Shown here piece after piece: positions 35,764 through 45,612 of a DNA stretch of 64,000 bases. The notes beneath the pieces are model-generated. The model did not search any database, was not told where the DNA came from, and saw nothing but the letters and a program-made list of their open reading frames with translations. This DNA is from Chiridota heheva (Eukaryota > Echinodermata > Holothuroidea > Apodida > Chiridotidae). Within the stretch, counting starts at the first letter, position 1. The number at the start of each line of letters is the position of its first letter. Position numbers and translations under genes: made by a program. The DNA lies in assembly GCA_020152595.1 (NCBI GenBank), contig JAIGNY010001464.1:860001-924000 (forward strand). The letters are read 5' to 3'.

Positions 35764-36650
35764 TATTGTACATGAGGATCCAGGTGCTCGAAATGGAATG
35801 TGCAGCAAATTGTTTTTGTGTTGCTCTGTGTGCAAGCAAGGGGAATCTCCAAGTGTTTCAACTGCGGTGAAGGGGAAGCCATATGATGTAAATAGTCAAA
35901 AGTTCTGTTGCTGCAACAGAAATTGGAACAAGCCATTAAGGACTTGTAGATTTTTATGCCATCATGAACACACAGCCACCTGTTGTTGGCAATTCTTATG
36001 CACAAAACATTCACAAACTTTCCACTGTTTCTGAAGAAATGGTCCAGTCTGAAATGAAAGCTACAACACAAGACTTTGGAAGCTCCACATGTCAGAGGAT
36101 TATACAATAAGTAGCACAAGTGTGATTGATGTATGTGTCAGTTTTTATGGGACATGGTCAAAGACGGGTTATACTGCTAACCATGTACAGTGTAGGTATT
36201 GTTATCATAATGGATACAGGGGCAGTCATAGATTGTGTGTGCCTTTCAAAAGTTTGTGGAGAGTAGTTCCTGTGCAAAATGGAACAAGGAGAGTGAGAAG
36301 TACAAGGCCTGGTATTCTGCTCACAAACCAACTTGTCAAAAGAACTATGATGGAAGTAGCACTAGTACATGTATATTGTGGAAACAGCCGCAGCTAGCAT
36401 CTTGTTTCCATCAGGTCAGTTGCCATGCATAATATGAGGTATGCTTACATGGGTATTTGATGGGGACAGCAAGACTTTCACTGATGTTCAAAAAACTATT
36501 TGGAGATTGACAGAACTGGATCAAAGTTGGGAAATTGGACTTATTGGACATATTAGAAAACATATGTACAAAGCCCTGGATAATTATATGGGAGCAGCCA
36601 TTTTGTTTTCATAACATGCAGGAAGTGAAGTCCATAACTCAACAATAATG
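35764..36650 (+). pseudogene. Mutator-like transposase (PF20700 type), frameshifted and internally deleted
   Basis: Read across three frames, the order of blocks is that of the animal Mutator-like transposase domain. A zinc-ligand N-part comes first (MCSKLFLCCSVCKQG), then KGKPYDVNSQKF, then NTQPPVVGNSYAQNIHKLST. The first catalytic region follows (SVIDVCVSFYGTWSKTGYTA, family 'VSFDGTWSKRG.TA', here Tyr replaces Asp). Then come IMDTGAVIDCVCLSKVC, SCAKWNKESEKYKAWYSAHK with PTCQKNYDGSS, MRYAYMGIFDGDSKTFTDVQ (second Asp region) and HIRKHMYKALDNYMGAA. The C-terminal catalytic part is absent. Loss of the DGTW aspartate, frameshifts and the deletion make it inactive. It lies inside the inverted arrays at 28.76 and 38.34 kb, for which it is the natural transposase candidate. 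Confidence 0.85.
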
Positions 36651-36858
36651 TTTTTCTTTATAAATTATAATTCATATCTAAATTTCTACTCTATGAGAAC
36701 TGTTTTCATGGTGTGAGGGTCAAGGACATGTTTATGTACACATGTTATTACCAAAACATTTCAAAACTAAGTGTTAATGAATCTGGAAAGAAAACTTCAT
36801 GTAAAATCATTAAAAAATACATTAATTCCCTATGGGCTTATTGAGTAAAAAATGTCAC

Positions 36859-37199
36859 TTAACCCTTACTCTACCAGCACTTTTCTGAAAATGCGCTCGG
36901 GAGGCGGAGGCAAAGACTGGGCACCCAAAACGGCGATAATATCATCGCCGCATGGTAGAGTCAAGGTTAATTAAGGGCTGATTATTGAAGGGTCCTCTGA
37001 CTTTCAAGCAGCAGAATCTAGCTCGTTCCGCTTCAGTGACCCGCTGGGCTGCCCACCGGGATCATGCTGCATATATTTTTGAGTTGGCACACTTGCCGCG
37101 GGTTGATTAACCCTTACTCTACCAGCACTCGGTAGGCGGAGTCCAAGATTGGGCACCCAAAACGGCGATAATATCGCCGCGTGGTAGAGTAATGGTTAA
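36859..37199. mobile_element. piggyBac-type MITE pair, TTAA-bounded
   Basis: It begins TTAACCCTTACTCTACCAGC and ends GGTAGAGTAATGGTTAA. Internal ends near 36,966 (GGTAGAGTCAAGGTTAATTA) and 37,108 (TTAACCCTTACTCTACCAGC) show two short copies flanking a shared spacer (CGTTCCGCTTCAGTGACCCG). The design is the same as at 9,501-9,960. No coding capacity. Confidence 0.8.
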
Positions 37200-37804
37200 C
37201 ATGGCAGGCTCTATGTGTTGACTTAAAATGAGGATAATTGAGATCATATGAACTTGCTGGTTTGGGTAATTTATTCAGATTTTTATCCTCAGATAAAGTA
37301 ATGGTTGTGTCTGACCTTGTGTCTCCTTTAAACATTTTGGCTTTCAGTCCATTATTGATGCAGATCTTTTTTCTGCAGTGTGTAGTTTGGTACTTGTCCC
37401 TACAATATGAGGTGACAGCAATTTAGGAATTTTAATTTCCAGTAAGAGAGTTTTTAGTCATGTGATATGGATAGATTGGGATTAGATGAATCACTGCATT
37501 TATCAGAATATTTATACCGTTACATTTACACAATCTACATATACTATACTCCATTTAGTAATTATTGTGCAAGAGGATCTGTAGGTACTGTATATTAACA
37601 TATTTATTATTCATAGTTTATATTGTTAAAATATATTTATTGTTAAAATATAGTGCATCCCTTAATCTGAATAAATGAAACAACTCCATAACACCAATGT
37701 CTGTTTTAGCTTTTATTTTCATTTTAATATTGTAAATAAACATTTGGATTTTAAGATTTTTACTGTACTGTAAGATTGGTTTCCAGAAGATTTGGTTTAT
37801 ATAT
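37200..37804. other. No gene supported
   Basis: AT-rich interior of the inferred Mutator-like element. Confidence 0.4.
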
Positions 37805-38341
37805 TCCAGCTGGAAATATTAGACCAGTTGGAAATAACTAAGACCATGTTGGGACCAGCTGAATATAAGCAAGAACAGTTGGGAATCAGACCAATAGGAA
37901 TTACCAAGACCAATTGAAAATAACCAAGACCAGTTGGGAATCAAAGACCAGTTGGAATTACCAAGACCAGTTGGAAATAAGCAACACCAATTGGGAATAA
38001 TGAAGACCAATTGGAAATAAGCAACACCAATTGGGAATAACGAAGACCAATTGGAAATAATGAAGACCAATTGGAAATAACGAAGACCAGTTGGAAATAC
38101 CAAGACCAATTGGAAATAACCAAGACCAGTTGGGAATCAAAGACCAGTTGGAATTACCAAGACCAGATGGAAATAAGCAATACCAATTGGAAATAACGAA
38201 GACCAATTGGAAATAATGAATGTCAATTGGAAATAACGAAGACCAGTTGGAAATGGGCAAGACCAGTTGGAAATCGACCAAAATTCCAATATGGAAAAAT
38301 TTTCCAATTGGAAAAAATCCCAACTGGAATTTCCTCTCGGG
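37805..38341. repeat. Right terminal subrepeat array (CCAATTGG family)
   Basis: About 23 imperfect units of the form GACCAATTGGAAATAACGAA, in reverse orientation to 28,758-29,105, end with AACTGGAATTTCCTCTCGGG. The minus-strand open frames with repeated 'SNWSSLFPIGL' are translations of the array. Confidence 0.88.
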
Positions 38342-38926
38342 AAAGCTTGGAACATTAGCATACAGGAGGTGCACAGTGATTTTTTTTTATTTTATTAATG
38401 ATCAGATGTCGAAGGATTTTATATCATGACTATCAAGGTCGTAACCATGGGTAGGCCTGGGAAATTTTGTAGGAATGAATTTCCCATGGAAATGATGGGG
38501 ACTGCATTGGGAGCTTAACATTAATGACCCCTATGGTTGGTGTTTCAAGTGTGGCCTATACATTTGGATAAATTTGCATCCATTATGATAATATCAGGAA
38601 TTAGACAAAATCAAATTTGTTCAAATGAAATAATTATCAACAGGGTTGAAAAAACTACCTCCCACTCGCCATAGTCGAACAATAAAATTGTAGCAAATAG
38701 AAATATCATATTATACTGTGATACTCACCACACTTTATTAAGCCTTATAGAGGTTGTGCGAGTGACTTTCTTTTTTTACTTTTCCAACCCTGAATTAATG
38801 CACTTTTAAAAAACAATGTATACACAAAACTTCTAGTGTGTTGTTTTGTGTATTTGTTGAATACTTATTGATGCCAACATTTACAACTAGTATTTCTATT
38901 TTTGTTCTCCACAGAATTAAAGTCTC
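38342..38926. other. No gene supported
   Basis: AT-rich DNA upstream of the exon at 38,927. A CTCCACAG acceptor lies at about 38,914. Confidence 0.4.
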
Positions 38927-39240
38927 ATGGCTACTGCTAGTGACAATGTAAAGTGTTACATGCATATTGCTGCTGTTGGCAATGCAAAGCTAGTCCCTTT
39001 CACCACGCATACATGGGAATGGTTCCTTCACTTTGTGGAAGAGGAGAAGTGTTTTAGCCATTTTGAACAAGGAAAAATAAGCAGCAATTTTGCAAGCTCT
39101 CTGCACCCTTCCGATGCACCACTTCCTGTGTCTGCAGATGGTGGTTTCCACAAGAAATGTTATCAAAGGTTAACCGTCACTTACCGCTTGAAAAAAGCAA
39201 AGAAGCGAAAGGCTGAACCTGCACCATCAACATGCAAGGG
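38927..39240 (+). CDS. First coding exon of an unrecognised Cys/His-containing protein
   Basis: The ATG at 38,927 is the first in frame after a CACAG acceptor and starts MATASDNVKCYMHIAAVGNA. The exon runs 105 residues to a donor (AAGG|GTTAGT) at 39,240. It has THTWEWFLHFVEEEKCFSHF, a putative zinc-binding FHKKCYQRL and a basic nuclear-localisation-like tail (RLKKAKKRKAEP). Its phase-1 end joins in frame with the exon at 41,479 (KG + DSHNEEGEKKPRLQL). It has no stop, which in this AT-rich DNA supports real coding. It recalls multi-copy, transposon-linked invertebrate genes, but I cannot name a family. Confidence 0.6.
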
Positions 39241-39654
39241 TTAGTTGCTATTCTAGTATAGGACCAACTGAAAGTGAGTGGTAAGATTGCAATTGTGGCA
39301 AATACTTTACTGTACCGATTTCTAAAAAAATAATGTGATAGCTATGAATATCATAGATACACCATTTTTGAAGTAGAATTTATATGACTATTTTCAAAAA
39401 TAGCGTTACATTATCAAAGATATCATGTATGATTTTAAAATTGTGGTAAAAATTGAACCGCGCTTTGTACGCGTTCATTATGCATGAACATGCATTTGCA
39501 CTAAAACTGCTATAATCAGAAAAGCAGAGGAATTTTTACACCGACACAAATCCCATCAAATTTTGCTCTGTCTGCATAAATTGATCACGTATTGTTGAAG
39601 ATAACAATAACGTTACAATTTTTCATGGACATCAATAATTATCATCCTATATTT

Positions 39655-40617
39655 TTTTAGATAAAAACTTTGCGAAAGTCCTAGTAACTGTACATACTGT
39701 ATTAAAAATTGATAAAAGCTACAATGAGAAATATTTTGATCAGAAATATCTCTACCATATTATTTTCACAATAGTAACTTTCATTGCTTTGATAAACCCT
39801 ATTTATGAAAATTCTGGTGCAAGCGTGGGTAGATATAGAATATCCATAACCATATAGAATATTTAATTGTTTGAAAAAAATTACCAAATTTCATTTTAAA
39901 TTTCAAATTTGAATGTTCATAACTTTTGATACATGTTACACAAGAGTTTATTATATAATCTATAGTGAAATTTGTAATTGACAAAATGCAGCAGTTTTTG
40001 TGTTTGGAGTTTTTTTCTTTTTCATATATATATATATATTGAATTCATTGATGATTAAAGAAATAAAACACTTAATATATTATCTTTCTATCTAAACCTC
40101 TTTCAGACTCACAATGAAGAAGGTGAGAAGAAGCCTCGTTTGCAATTGCGCTCTTAACAGTGGTTATAGATCAGGATCACAGAGAACGATGTCACATTAT
40201 GTACTTTCAGAGCAGTGCATCATCTGCAAGAGTGTACGCTACTCAAGAATCTCAAGTAAGAAAGCTAAAGCTATGGTCAAAGAAAAGTTGAGTCTTTGTG
40301 AACCCATAGATGGAGGAACCTTACTCGAAGCAGCTACACTAAACAACGATGAAAATTTTCTATGACACATAAGAGGACAAGACTATGACTATTGAAGTAA
40401 GATACCACCATAGGAGTATACTCGGTTTTTGTCCTGACAGCCTATACAGAAGACAGAAGTGGGGGATTCTACAACTTCTGAGCTGTATGACAAATTTGTT
40501 CAGACATAATTGACAAACGATTACTTTAGAACAAAAAGGTCATGAGATTACGAAGACTTCGAAACTTGTTTGTAAGCATGATGCAAAAAGGCCTTGATTC
40601 ATCAACTTTAGCAAGTT
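39655..40617 (+). pseudogene. Duplicated second-exon block, copy 1 (broken)
   Basis: This block, starting AGATAAAAACTTTGCGAAAG, is copied at 41,034. Its exon from about 40,108 lacks two bases after the acceptor relative to copy 2, so a stop arises at once. An extra T near 40,147 shifts the frame again. Beyond it, parts absent from copy 2 remain: LLEAATLNNDENFL, IEVRYHH and MRLRRLRNLFVSMMQK. It therefore preserves the middle of the protein that copy 2 has lost. It is probably not used. Confidence 0.65.
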
Positions 40618-40624
40618 AAAAAGC

Positions 40625-41020
40625 TTTCTTTACAAGTGGAAAAGTTAACAAAAGAAGTGCAACTAGTGAAGAGAAATCAATCTCAATCCGAGTAAGGCCA
40701 CACAACAATAATCGCCAGCGTTCACAGTCCAGAGGCAGAGCTACAGCGTCAACACAAACTTGTTGGTATCATAAGACATTTGGATCAGCAGCTAGCAAAT
40801 ACAAAGAACCTCGTAATTTCCATCCTGAACAAACGTCAACGAAGCAAGCCAGCGGTTAGGAGCGACGCAGTCGCCTGGCCATAATACAAGTTGCTTATTT
40901 TTTGTCACAGATAAGAACTCTGGTACACGTTTCCTGGTGGACACCGGGGCAGAGGTTAGCGTCATACCAGTATCCCTATCCAACAAACATAAGTCCTCGA
41001 CAAGTAATTATTTCCTACAT
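40625..41020 (+). pseudogene. Ty3/gypsy-like retrotransposon fragment (gag end to protease start)
   Basis: 40,690-40,860 reads NNNRQRSQSRGRA and CWYHKTFGSAASKYKEPRNF, the 'C.YH..FG..A..C..PC.F' knuckle found at the gag end of many animal gypsy elements. A frameshift later, 40,900-40,990 reads FVTDKNSGTRFLVDTGAEVS then VIPVS, with the aspartic protease motif DTGA. Everything downstream (reverse transcriptase, integrase, LTRs) is missing. It lies between the two exon-block copies. Confidence 0.8.
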
Positions 41021-41033
41021 TCGTTCTACATTA

Positions 41034-41845
41034 TTTTAGATAAAAACTTTGCGAAAGTCCTAGTAATTGTACATACTGTATTAAAAATTGATAAAAGCTG
41101 CAATGAGGAATATTTTGAATAGAAATATCTCTACCATATTATTTTCACAATAGTGACTCTTTCATTGCTTTGATACACCCTATTTATGGAAATTTTGGTG
41201 CAAGCGTGAGTAGATATAGAATATCCATAGCCATATAGAATATTTAATTGTTTGAAAAAAATATACCAAATTTCATTTTAAATTTCAATTTTGAATGTTG
41301 ATAACTTTTAATACATGTTACACGAGAGTTTATTATATCATCTATAGTGAAATTTGTAGTTGACAAAATGCAGCAGTTTTTGTCTTTGGAGCTTGTTGTT
41401 TTGTTCAGAAAGTTTTATATATTGAATTTATTGATGATTATTGAAATAAAACACTTAATATATTATTTTTCTATCTAGACTCTCACAATGAAGAAGGTGA
41501 GAAGAAGCCTCGTTTGCAATTGCGCTCTAACAGTGGTGATAGATCAGGATCACAGAGAACGATGTCACATTATGTACTTTCAGAGCAGTGCATCATCTGC
41601 AAGAGTGTACGCTACTCAAGAATCTCAAGTAAGAAAGCTAAAGCTAGGGTCAAAGAAAAGTTGAATCTTTGTGAACACATAGATGGAGGCTATCCAGAAG
41701 ACAGAAGTGCGGGGGATTCTACACATCTGAGCTGTTTGACAAGTTTTGTTCGACATAATTGACAAATGATTACTTCAGAACAAATAGATCATGATACTAT
41801 GAAGCATGATGCAAAAAGAAGGCCTTGAATCATCAACTTACAAAA
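41034..41845 (+). CDS. Duplicated second-exon block, copy 2 (open exon)
   Basis: After a CTATCTAG acceptor, the exon from 41,479 continues the 38,927 exon in phase: DSHNEEGEKKPRLQLRSNSG, then RTMSHYVLSEQCIICKSVRY, VKEKLNLCEHIDGG. CxxC (CIIC) suggests a zinc site. About 115 bp present in copy 1 after DGG are deleted here, so the frame ends at 41,760 in unrelated residues. Flanking intron text is shared with copy 1, so the duplication is genomic, not an insertion of processed RNA. Confidence 0.6.
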
Positions 41846-42093
41846 CAAGGAACATAAAGCGTCGCCCGGAAAAGAAATATCTACAACTGATATTCCTGAA
41901 GCCACCAAGGCACAATGAAAGTGAGTTTGTGTATGTTGATGAGGTCAGTGCTAGCGATATGATTCTTGTCAACAAAACTGTTGGATCTGTCATTGACATG
42001 GACACTGATACAACGGAAACCACAGAGTCTGAGGGGGAAGAAAAAACAAAAGCCAAGCAACCAATTTCACACAACACTTTGAGAGATAGTTAA
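41806..42093 (+). CDS. Probable last exon of the same unrecognised gene
   Basis: The frame reads MMQKEGLESSTYKTRNIKRR, KKYLQLIFLKPPRHNESEFV and YVDEVSASDMILVNKTVGSV, ending with an acidic tail (DTDTTETTESEGEEKTK) and TAA at 42,091. Composition and length support coding. The start overlaps the end of the duplicated block, whose copy 1 has the equivalent SMMQKGLDSST. Where it joins the exon before is uncertain because of the deletion in copy 2. Confidence 0.55.
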   Translation: MMQKEGLESSTYKTRNIKRRPEKKYLQLIFLKPPRHNESEFVYVDEVSASDMILVNKTVGSVIDMDTDTTETTESEGEEKTKAKQPISHNTLRDS

Positions 42094-42931
42094 ACTTGTA
42101 CTCTTCATCTGAAACAAGAAATTTGTTCGATAGTCATGTCAGAAACTCTTCACCGTTTGCACTGGAACACATTCTTTGATACATTACCAAATGAAGATGT
42201 TGACCATTGCCTGTTCTTGCGTTCATCATAGTCTTAAAAGAAGTAACGTTAGGGACATTAACAATTTGTGTCACGAGTCAATTTCCTTAAAAAGTATCGC
42301 GATATATTGTAATATTTTTCTCCACGATAATCGATACGTAATAGAGCCATGTTTTGACAGCACTATTTAATATTAGCTTGAACTGTATGTAAATACAATA
42401 TGTTGCTTTTTCCTTTTGCATGTCATCTCAACCTTCATCACGCATTCTGTATAATGTTCCTGCAAAAGCATGCAATTCTTTCATTGCATCAGTTATGTAT
42501 CATTTCCAATGTGATGTTGTCACTTATTTTTGCCCAAGCATTTATAAACAATTTCCATCCATGAAAACTACAATGCTAAATGAATTTCACCTTCCCTTAT
42601 GTTAAACTGTCTTTTTTTATTTTTACATGCAAAGAATTTGAAAGAAATGTGAATTAATAAATTTTCTCATTGGTCATTTGTCAGTTAACATGTGCTATTT
42701 TCCAAAAACAAAATCTTGCATGGAACTCTGGACGAGTGAGTTCCCCAAATTTTCAGTGGGTGTTTTCCTATACAAATTTCTTTGCAAAATTCTTATGCAC
42801 TGATGACTATATGAAATGAACCTTATAATTTTGATGGGGTCCAATCAAGGGCTTAAGGGATGATTGTGTGACACTCTTAATTTGTAATGAACAACTGACG
42901 AGCTTCTGATTTGTTTAATTATTTTTTTCAG
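42094..42931. other. No gene supported
   Basis: AT-rich spacer between the unknown gene and the Myb/SANT-like gene. No clear Harbinger terminus was found. Confidence 0.4.
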
Positions 42932-43105
42932 GACATTAATGAAATGGACTGAAGAAAAAGATATAATTCTTTGTAAAGAGGTTGTAATCCAAAACCCATT
43001 GCAATTCCGAAAAGGCAGCACGGAAAGAGGAAAAGCGTGGTCTACAGTGGCCTCAAAGTTAAGAGAGCAGTACTTTAAGGTTGACCAAAGGGCTATCAGA
43101 GACAG
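42932..43105 (+). CDS. Myb/SANT-like DNA-binding protein, first coding exon (Harbinger-associated)
   Basis: A TTTTTTTCAG acceptor leads to the ATG at 42,939: MKWTEEKDIILCKEVVIQNP, GSTERGKAWSTVASKLREQY, then VDQRAIRDR, ending at a GTATGT donor in phase 2. The spaced tryptophans (W3 and the W of ERGKAW) and final RAIRDR helix are the Myb/SANT-like fold seen in the DNA-binding partner encoded by Harbinger elements and its many animal relatives. It would be nuclear and bind the element's ends. The start fits the family. Confidence 0.8.
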
Positions 43106-43440
43106 GTATGTGTGTGTGTGGTTAGTCTGCTAAAACCAGCTTACCTATTATTCAGGTATACTTTACATACATAATGCATTGCACGAACCCATTGATTATC
43201 CTCAGCTGAATGCATGAGTGCATCAAGCCATGCACGCACACCAATGCTTTAACAGTACTCTGAATTTTCCATTGTTCTCGTACGATGTACAAGGTGCATA
43301 TTTGTACATTTTTTGCACACTATCATTTTCTTATGATTTTAAACAAATTATTTCAAAAAGGAAAGTTTGTATTTTTGTAAATGTTTATCCCAAATTTTTG
43401 TGATTTTTGATAAAAACAATATAGTCCATTTATATGAACA

Positions 43441-43607
43441 GGGTTAATTCAAAGTGCACTATATTTTCAGCAAAGGATAATGCATAGATGCTGGGGAGAG
43501 ATGACGTTGGAAGCACTCTGGCTACGCCCTCATGCATCACTAAATCTCTGCCCAACTTCTTTGTGCATTATCCTGTGCGGAAAACATAGCGTACTATAAA
43601 TTCACCC
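43441..43607. mobile_element. ~167-bp MITE in the first intron
   Basis: GGGTTAATTCAAAGTGCACT with GGATAATGCAT is mirrored by GTGCATTATCC and AGCGTACTATAAATTCACCC. It is non-coding. Confidence 0.78.
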
Positions 43608-43644
43608 GTTGTTATTCCTGCCTCTCAAATACATTACAAGTACC

Positions 43645-43800
43645 GCATTTCTGGTACTATTTCTACTGAAGCAAACATAATTAAGTGCCTTGCTTAATGA
43701 CACAATGCAGGTAGTCCTGGCCAGGACTCGAACCCATGTCCTTGCGTCTCAAGATCGAGTTTTTACCACTAGACTACTGCACCCCAGCCAGTAGACCCTG
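43645..43800 (-). mobile_element. tRNA-derived SINE, reverse orientation
   Basis: On the minus strand: TGCAGTAGTCTAGTGGTAAA (A-box-like) and GACATGGGTTCGAGTCCTGG (a good B box), then GACTACCTGCATTGTGTCAT and AGCAAGGCACTTAAT. The body matches the SINE at 46,515. Confidence 0.7.
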
Positions 43801-43961
43801 ATGTGACCAAATAATTGCTTTGTAATCTATGAAAGTTATTCTTTACAATACTGAGGATAAAAAAAGGAATGAAATCTTACAAATTTAACCACAGCAGACA
43901 ACAGCTTTCTCATTTCTATTAAAAAATTGGGAGTTTAAAGGGTGATGGTTTGAACCCATGA

Positions 43962-44040
43962 CTAGCCCCCTCCCCCTTCACCCCTCCCCCTTCACCCCCT
44001 TCACCCCCTTCACCTCCCCTCCCCCTCCCCTTCCCTCCCT
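43962..44040. repeat. CCCCTTCA-type low-complexity minisatellite
   Basis: Repeated TCACCCC/CTCCCCCT units. The Pro/Thr-rich open frame here is an artefact. Confidence 0.85.
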
Positions 44041-44162
44041 GGCAGTTCCTTTCTTTACATTCCTTCCTAAGCTTCCTTATTGTGTCTGCAGAACATTTTT
44101 TTTCACATACCCCTTCAAATACATGTACATTTTTTATTTAATTTTGTTTATTTTACTCACAG

Positions 44163-44463
44163 ATACAACAGTCTGCAAAACAAAATTTTAAAAAAAAATG
44201 CTGAAGAGAAGGCTTCTGGAATTAACCCAGAAGAGTCAGTGTCAGAGGGAAGTGAGGACTCTCCTGGAGGATCTCATGAATCAGGAAGAAGATGCTGAAC
44301 TTCTCCCAAAGAACTATGGGTATGAAGAGCAGAAGCGCCTGGATGGCCAGGAAATCCAAAAGAGGGCGTGTGAAACGTATGTGGAGTCAAGGAAGAAGCG
44401 AGAAACTCAGGGAAAGGCAATAATTAAATACCTGAAATTGAAATTTTTGGCCAGCATGCGAAC
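44163..44463 (+). pseudogene. Myb/SANT-like protein, second exon with a frameshift
   Basis: A TTTACTCACAG acceptor continues exon one in phase: RYNSLQNKILKKNAEEKASG then INPEESVSE. After a +1 shift near 44,240-44,255, the family-like text goes on as REVRTLLEDLMNQEEDAELL and QKRACETYVESRKKRE. The order basic helix, 'ASGI.PE', acidic 'LLEDL...EE' and charged helix is usual for this Harbinger-associated family. The frameshift suggests decay; a tiny intron is less likely. The donor is not clear. Confidence 0.7.
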
Positions 44464-45289
44464 AAATGTTATGACGATTTCATTTGTCTATCTGTCCGGC
44501 TATCCACACCTTTTCTCTAAAGATGCCTTATTTAGGTGATCCATAGAATCAGATTGGATCCAAGCCTGAGATCTCTGCCTTATGCGTACTGCATCGTCCC
44601 ATGGTATCAAATTGGGGTCAGTGAGAGTATTGTTCTATAGGAACTGAGTTGGCCCAATTAGCGATGGATTGCCCCATGAGAATGTGACAGATTAAAGATG
44701 ATCATGGTGTAGTAGACCAAATGGACCTAAAGAATAAGCTTAATGCAGATATCCCTTGGGTCCCAATTGGTCTCATAAAAGCTGAGTGGGACCCAACTAC
44801 TGTAGTGTAAATTGGCTTTTGAGTGGGGCCAATGCCTGCAGATGGTCTCATAAGACTAAAAAGGATATGGGAATTGCATTAGGTCAGTGGGAAACTAGGA
44901 ATCAATGCATTGTGACCTAAATCCCAAAGTCCCAGGCATGTCCATAGAATTGTGAGTGTTGATAAATGCTAATCCTATCCCATGTGAGACTTCATTCTTT
45001 TGGTGTCTCTATGGGATCAGGGTATGAATGATGACCACTTCGGGCTGGCGGAGGCATGTGGGACCAAGGCTTACCTTTATTATTTAAATTGCATCTGAAT
45101 GAAACTATAAAAGCTTTACCATTCTACTTTTACTATGAGTTGAATACATTGATCCATGGAGGACTTCCATATTCATTATCAATATGCACTAAGATGTATA
45201 CTAAATTATAATCTGCAGGTATGTTAGCTAATACTTTACTTATGAACATGCTTGAATTTGTTTATAAAGTGTATATATTTGTTTTTTAG
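44464..45289. other. Intron with several short inverted GGGACC/GGTCCC phrases
   Basis: TGGGTCCCAATTGGTCTCAT and nearby GAGTGGGACCCAAC, plus GGATCC palindromes, suggest a degenerate foldback element between about 44,560 and 45,070. I could not fix its ends. Confidence 0.35.
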
Positions 45290-45612
45290 GCTTTTCGGAT
45301 ATAAGGAAAACACTCCACCAAAAAAAGAAAAACAGTGGAAGTGATGCTATTCTGTTTCTGCATCAAAAGATGGAGTTAGAAAGAGAAATGAGGAGGGAAG
45401 AACTCTCGCCAAGAAAAGCAGAGGTAGAGAGGGAGAAAGAAAGGCGAAGGTGGGAAGAAACTGAAAAAGATCAACGATTTGAACTCCTCCAACAGCAGAT
45501 GCAACAACAATTTCTGCAGCAGCAACAACAATTCATGCAACAACAAGAGCAGATGCAAAGTATGATGCTGATGTTTATGCACGGGATGAAAGGTAGTAAT
45601 AATAAGCAGTAA
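45290..45612 (+). CDS. Myb/SANT-like protein, last exon (coiled coil with Gln-rich tail)
   Basis: A GTTTTTTAG acceptor, then DIRKTLHQKKKNSGSDAILF, MELEREMRREELSPRKAEVE, a long charged coiled coil, a Gln-rich run (LLQQQMQQQFLQQQQQFMQQ) and TAA. 'GSDA..FL' followed by Glu/Arg coiled coil and Gln/Met tail is the usual C-terminus of this Harbinger-associated family. Phase at the start is 1. Confidence 0.78.

Larger units (their letters stand above)
28758..38341. mobile_element. Inferred ~9.6-kb Mutator-like element with tandem-repeat terminal inverted repeats
   Basis: The two CCAATTGG arrays face each other. Their outer ends, CCCAGGAGAAAATTCCAGTT and AACTGGAATTTCCTCTCGGG, are inverted copies. 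Between them lies a Mutator-like transposase remnant, the only transposase in the interval, so I infer that they form one element. Mutator-like elements are known for long terminal inverted repeats. An L2-type LINE and a piggyBac-type MITE are later insertions. No 8-11 bp target duplication is visible at CCC/GGG (flanks CTCAAAAAA and AAAGCTTGG). The arrays could therefore also be separate insertions or have decayed ends. Confidence 0.5.

Noticed and set aside
28758..38341. AAA target duplication flanking the inferred Mutator-like element
   Set aside because: Three A residues on each side in AT-rich DNA are not informative, and Mutator-like elements make 8-11 bp duplications.
37819..38374. Minus-strand frames with repeated 'SNWSSLFPIGL'
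   Set aside because: Translation of the CCAATTGG subrepeat array. The same applies to frames at 28,707-29,172 and 5,996-6,449.
43690..43790. Functional tRNA gene on the minus strand
   Set aside because: Good A- and B-box text is present, but no acceptor stem closes and the sequence continues into a SINE body also found at 46.5 kb.
43958..44191. Pro/Thr-rich secreted-looking peptide
   Set aside because: Low-complexity CCCCTTCA repeats explain it, and it lies in the intron of the Myb/SANT-like gene.
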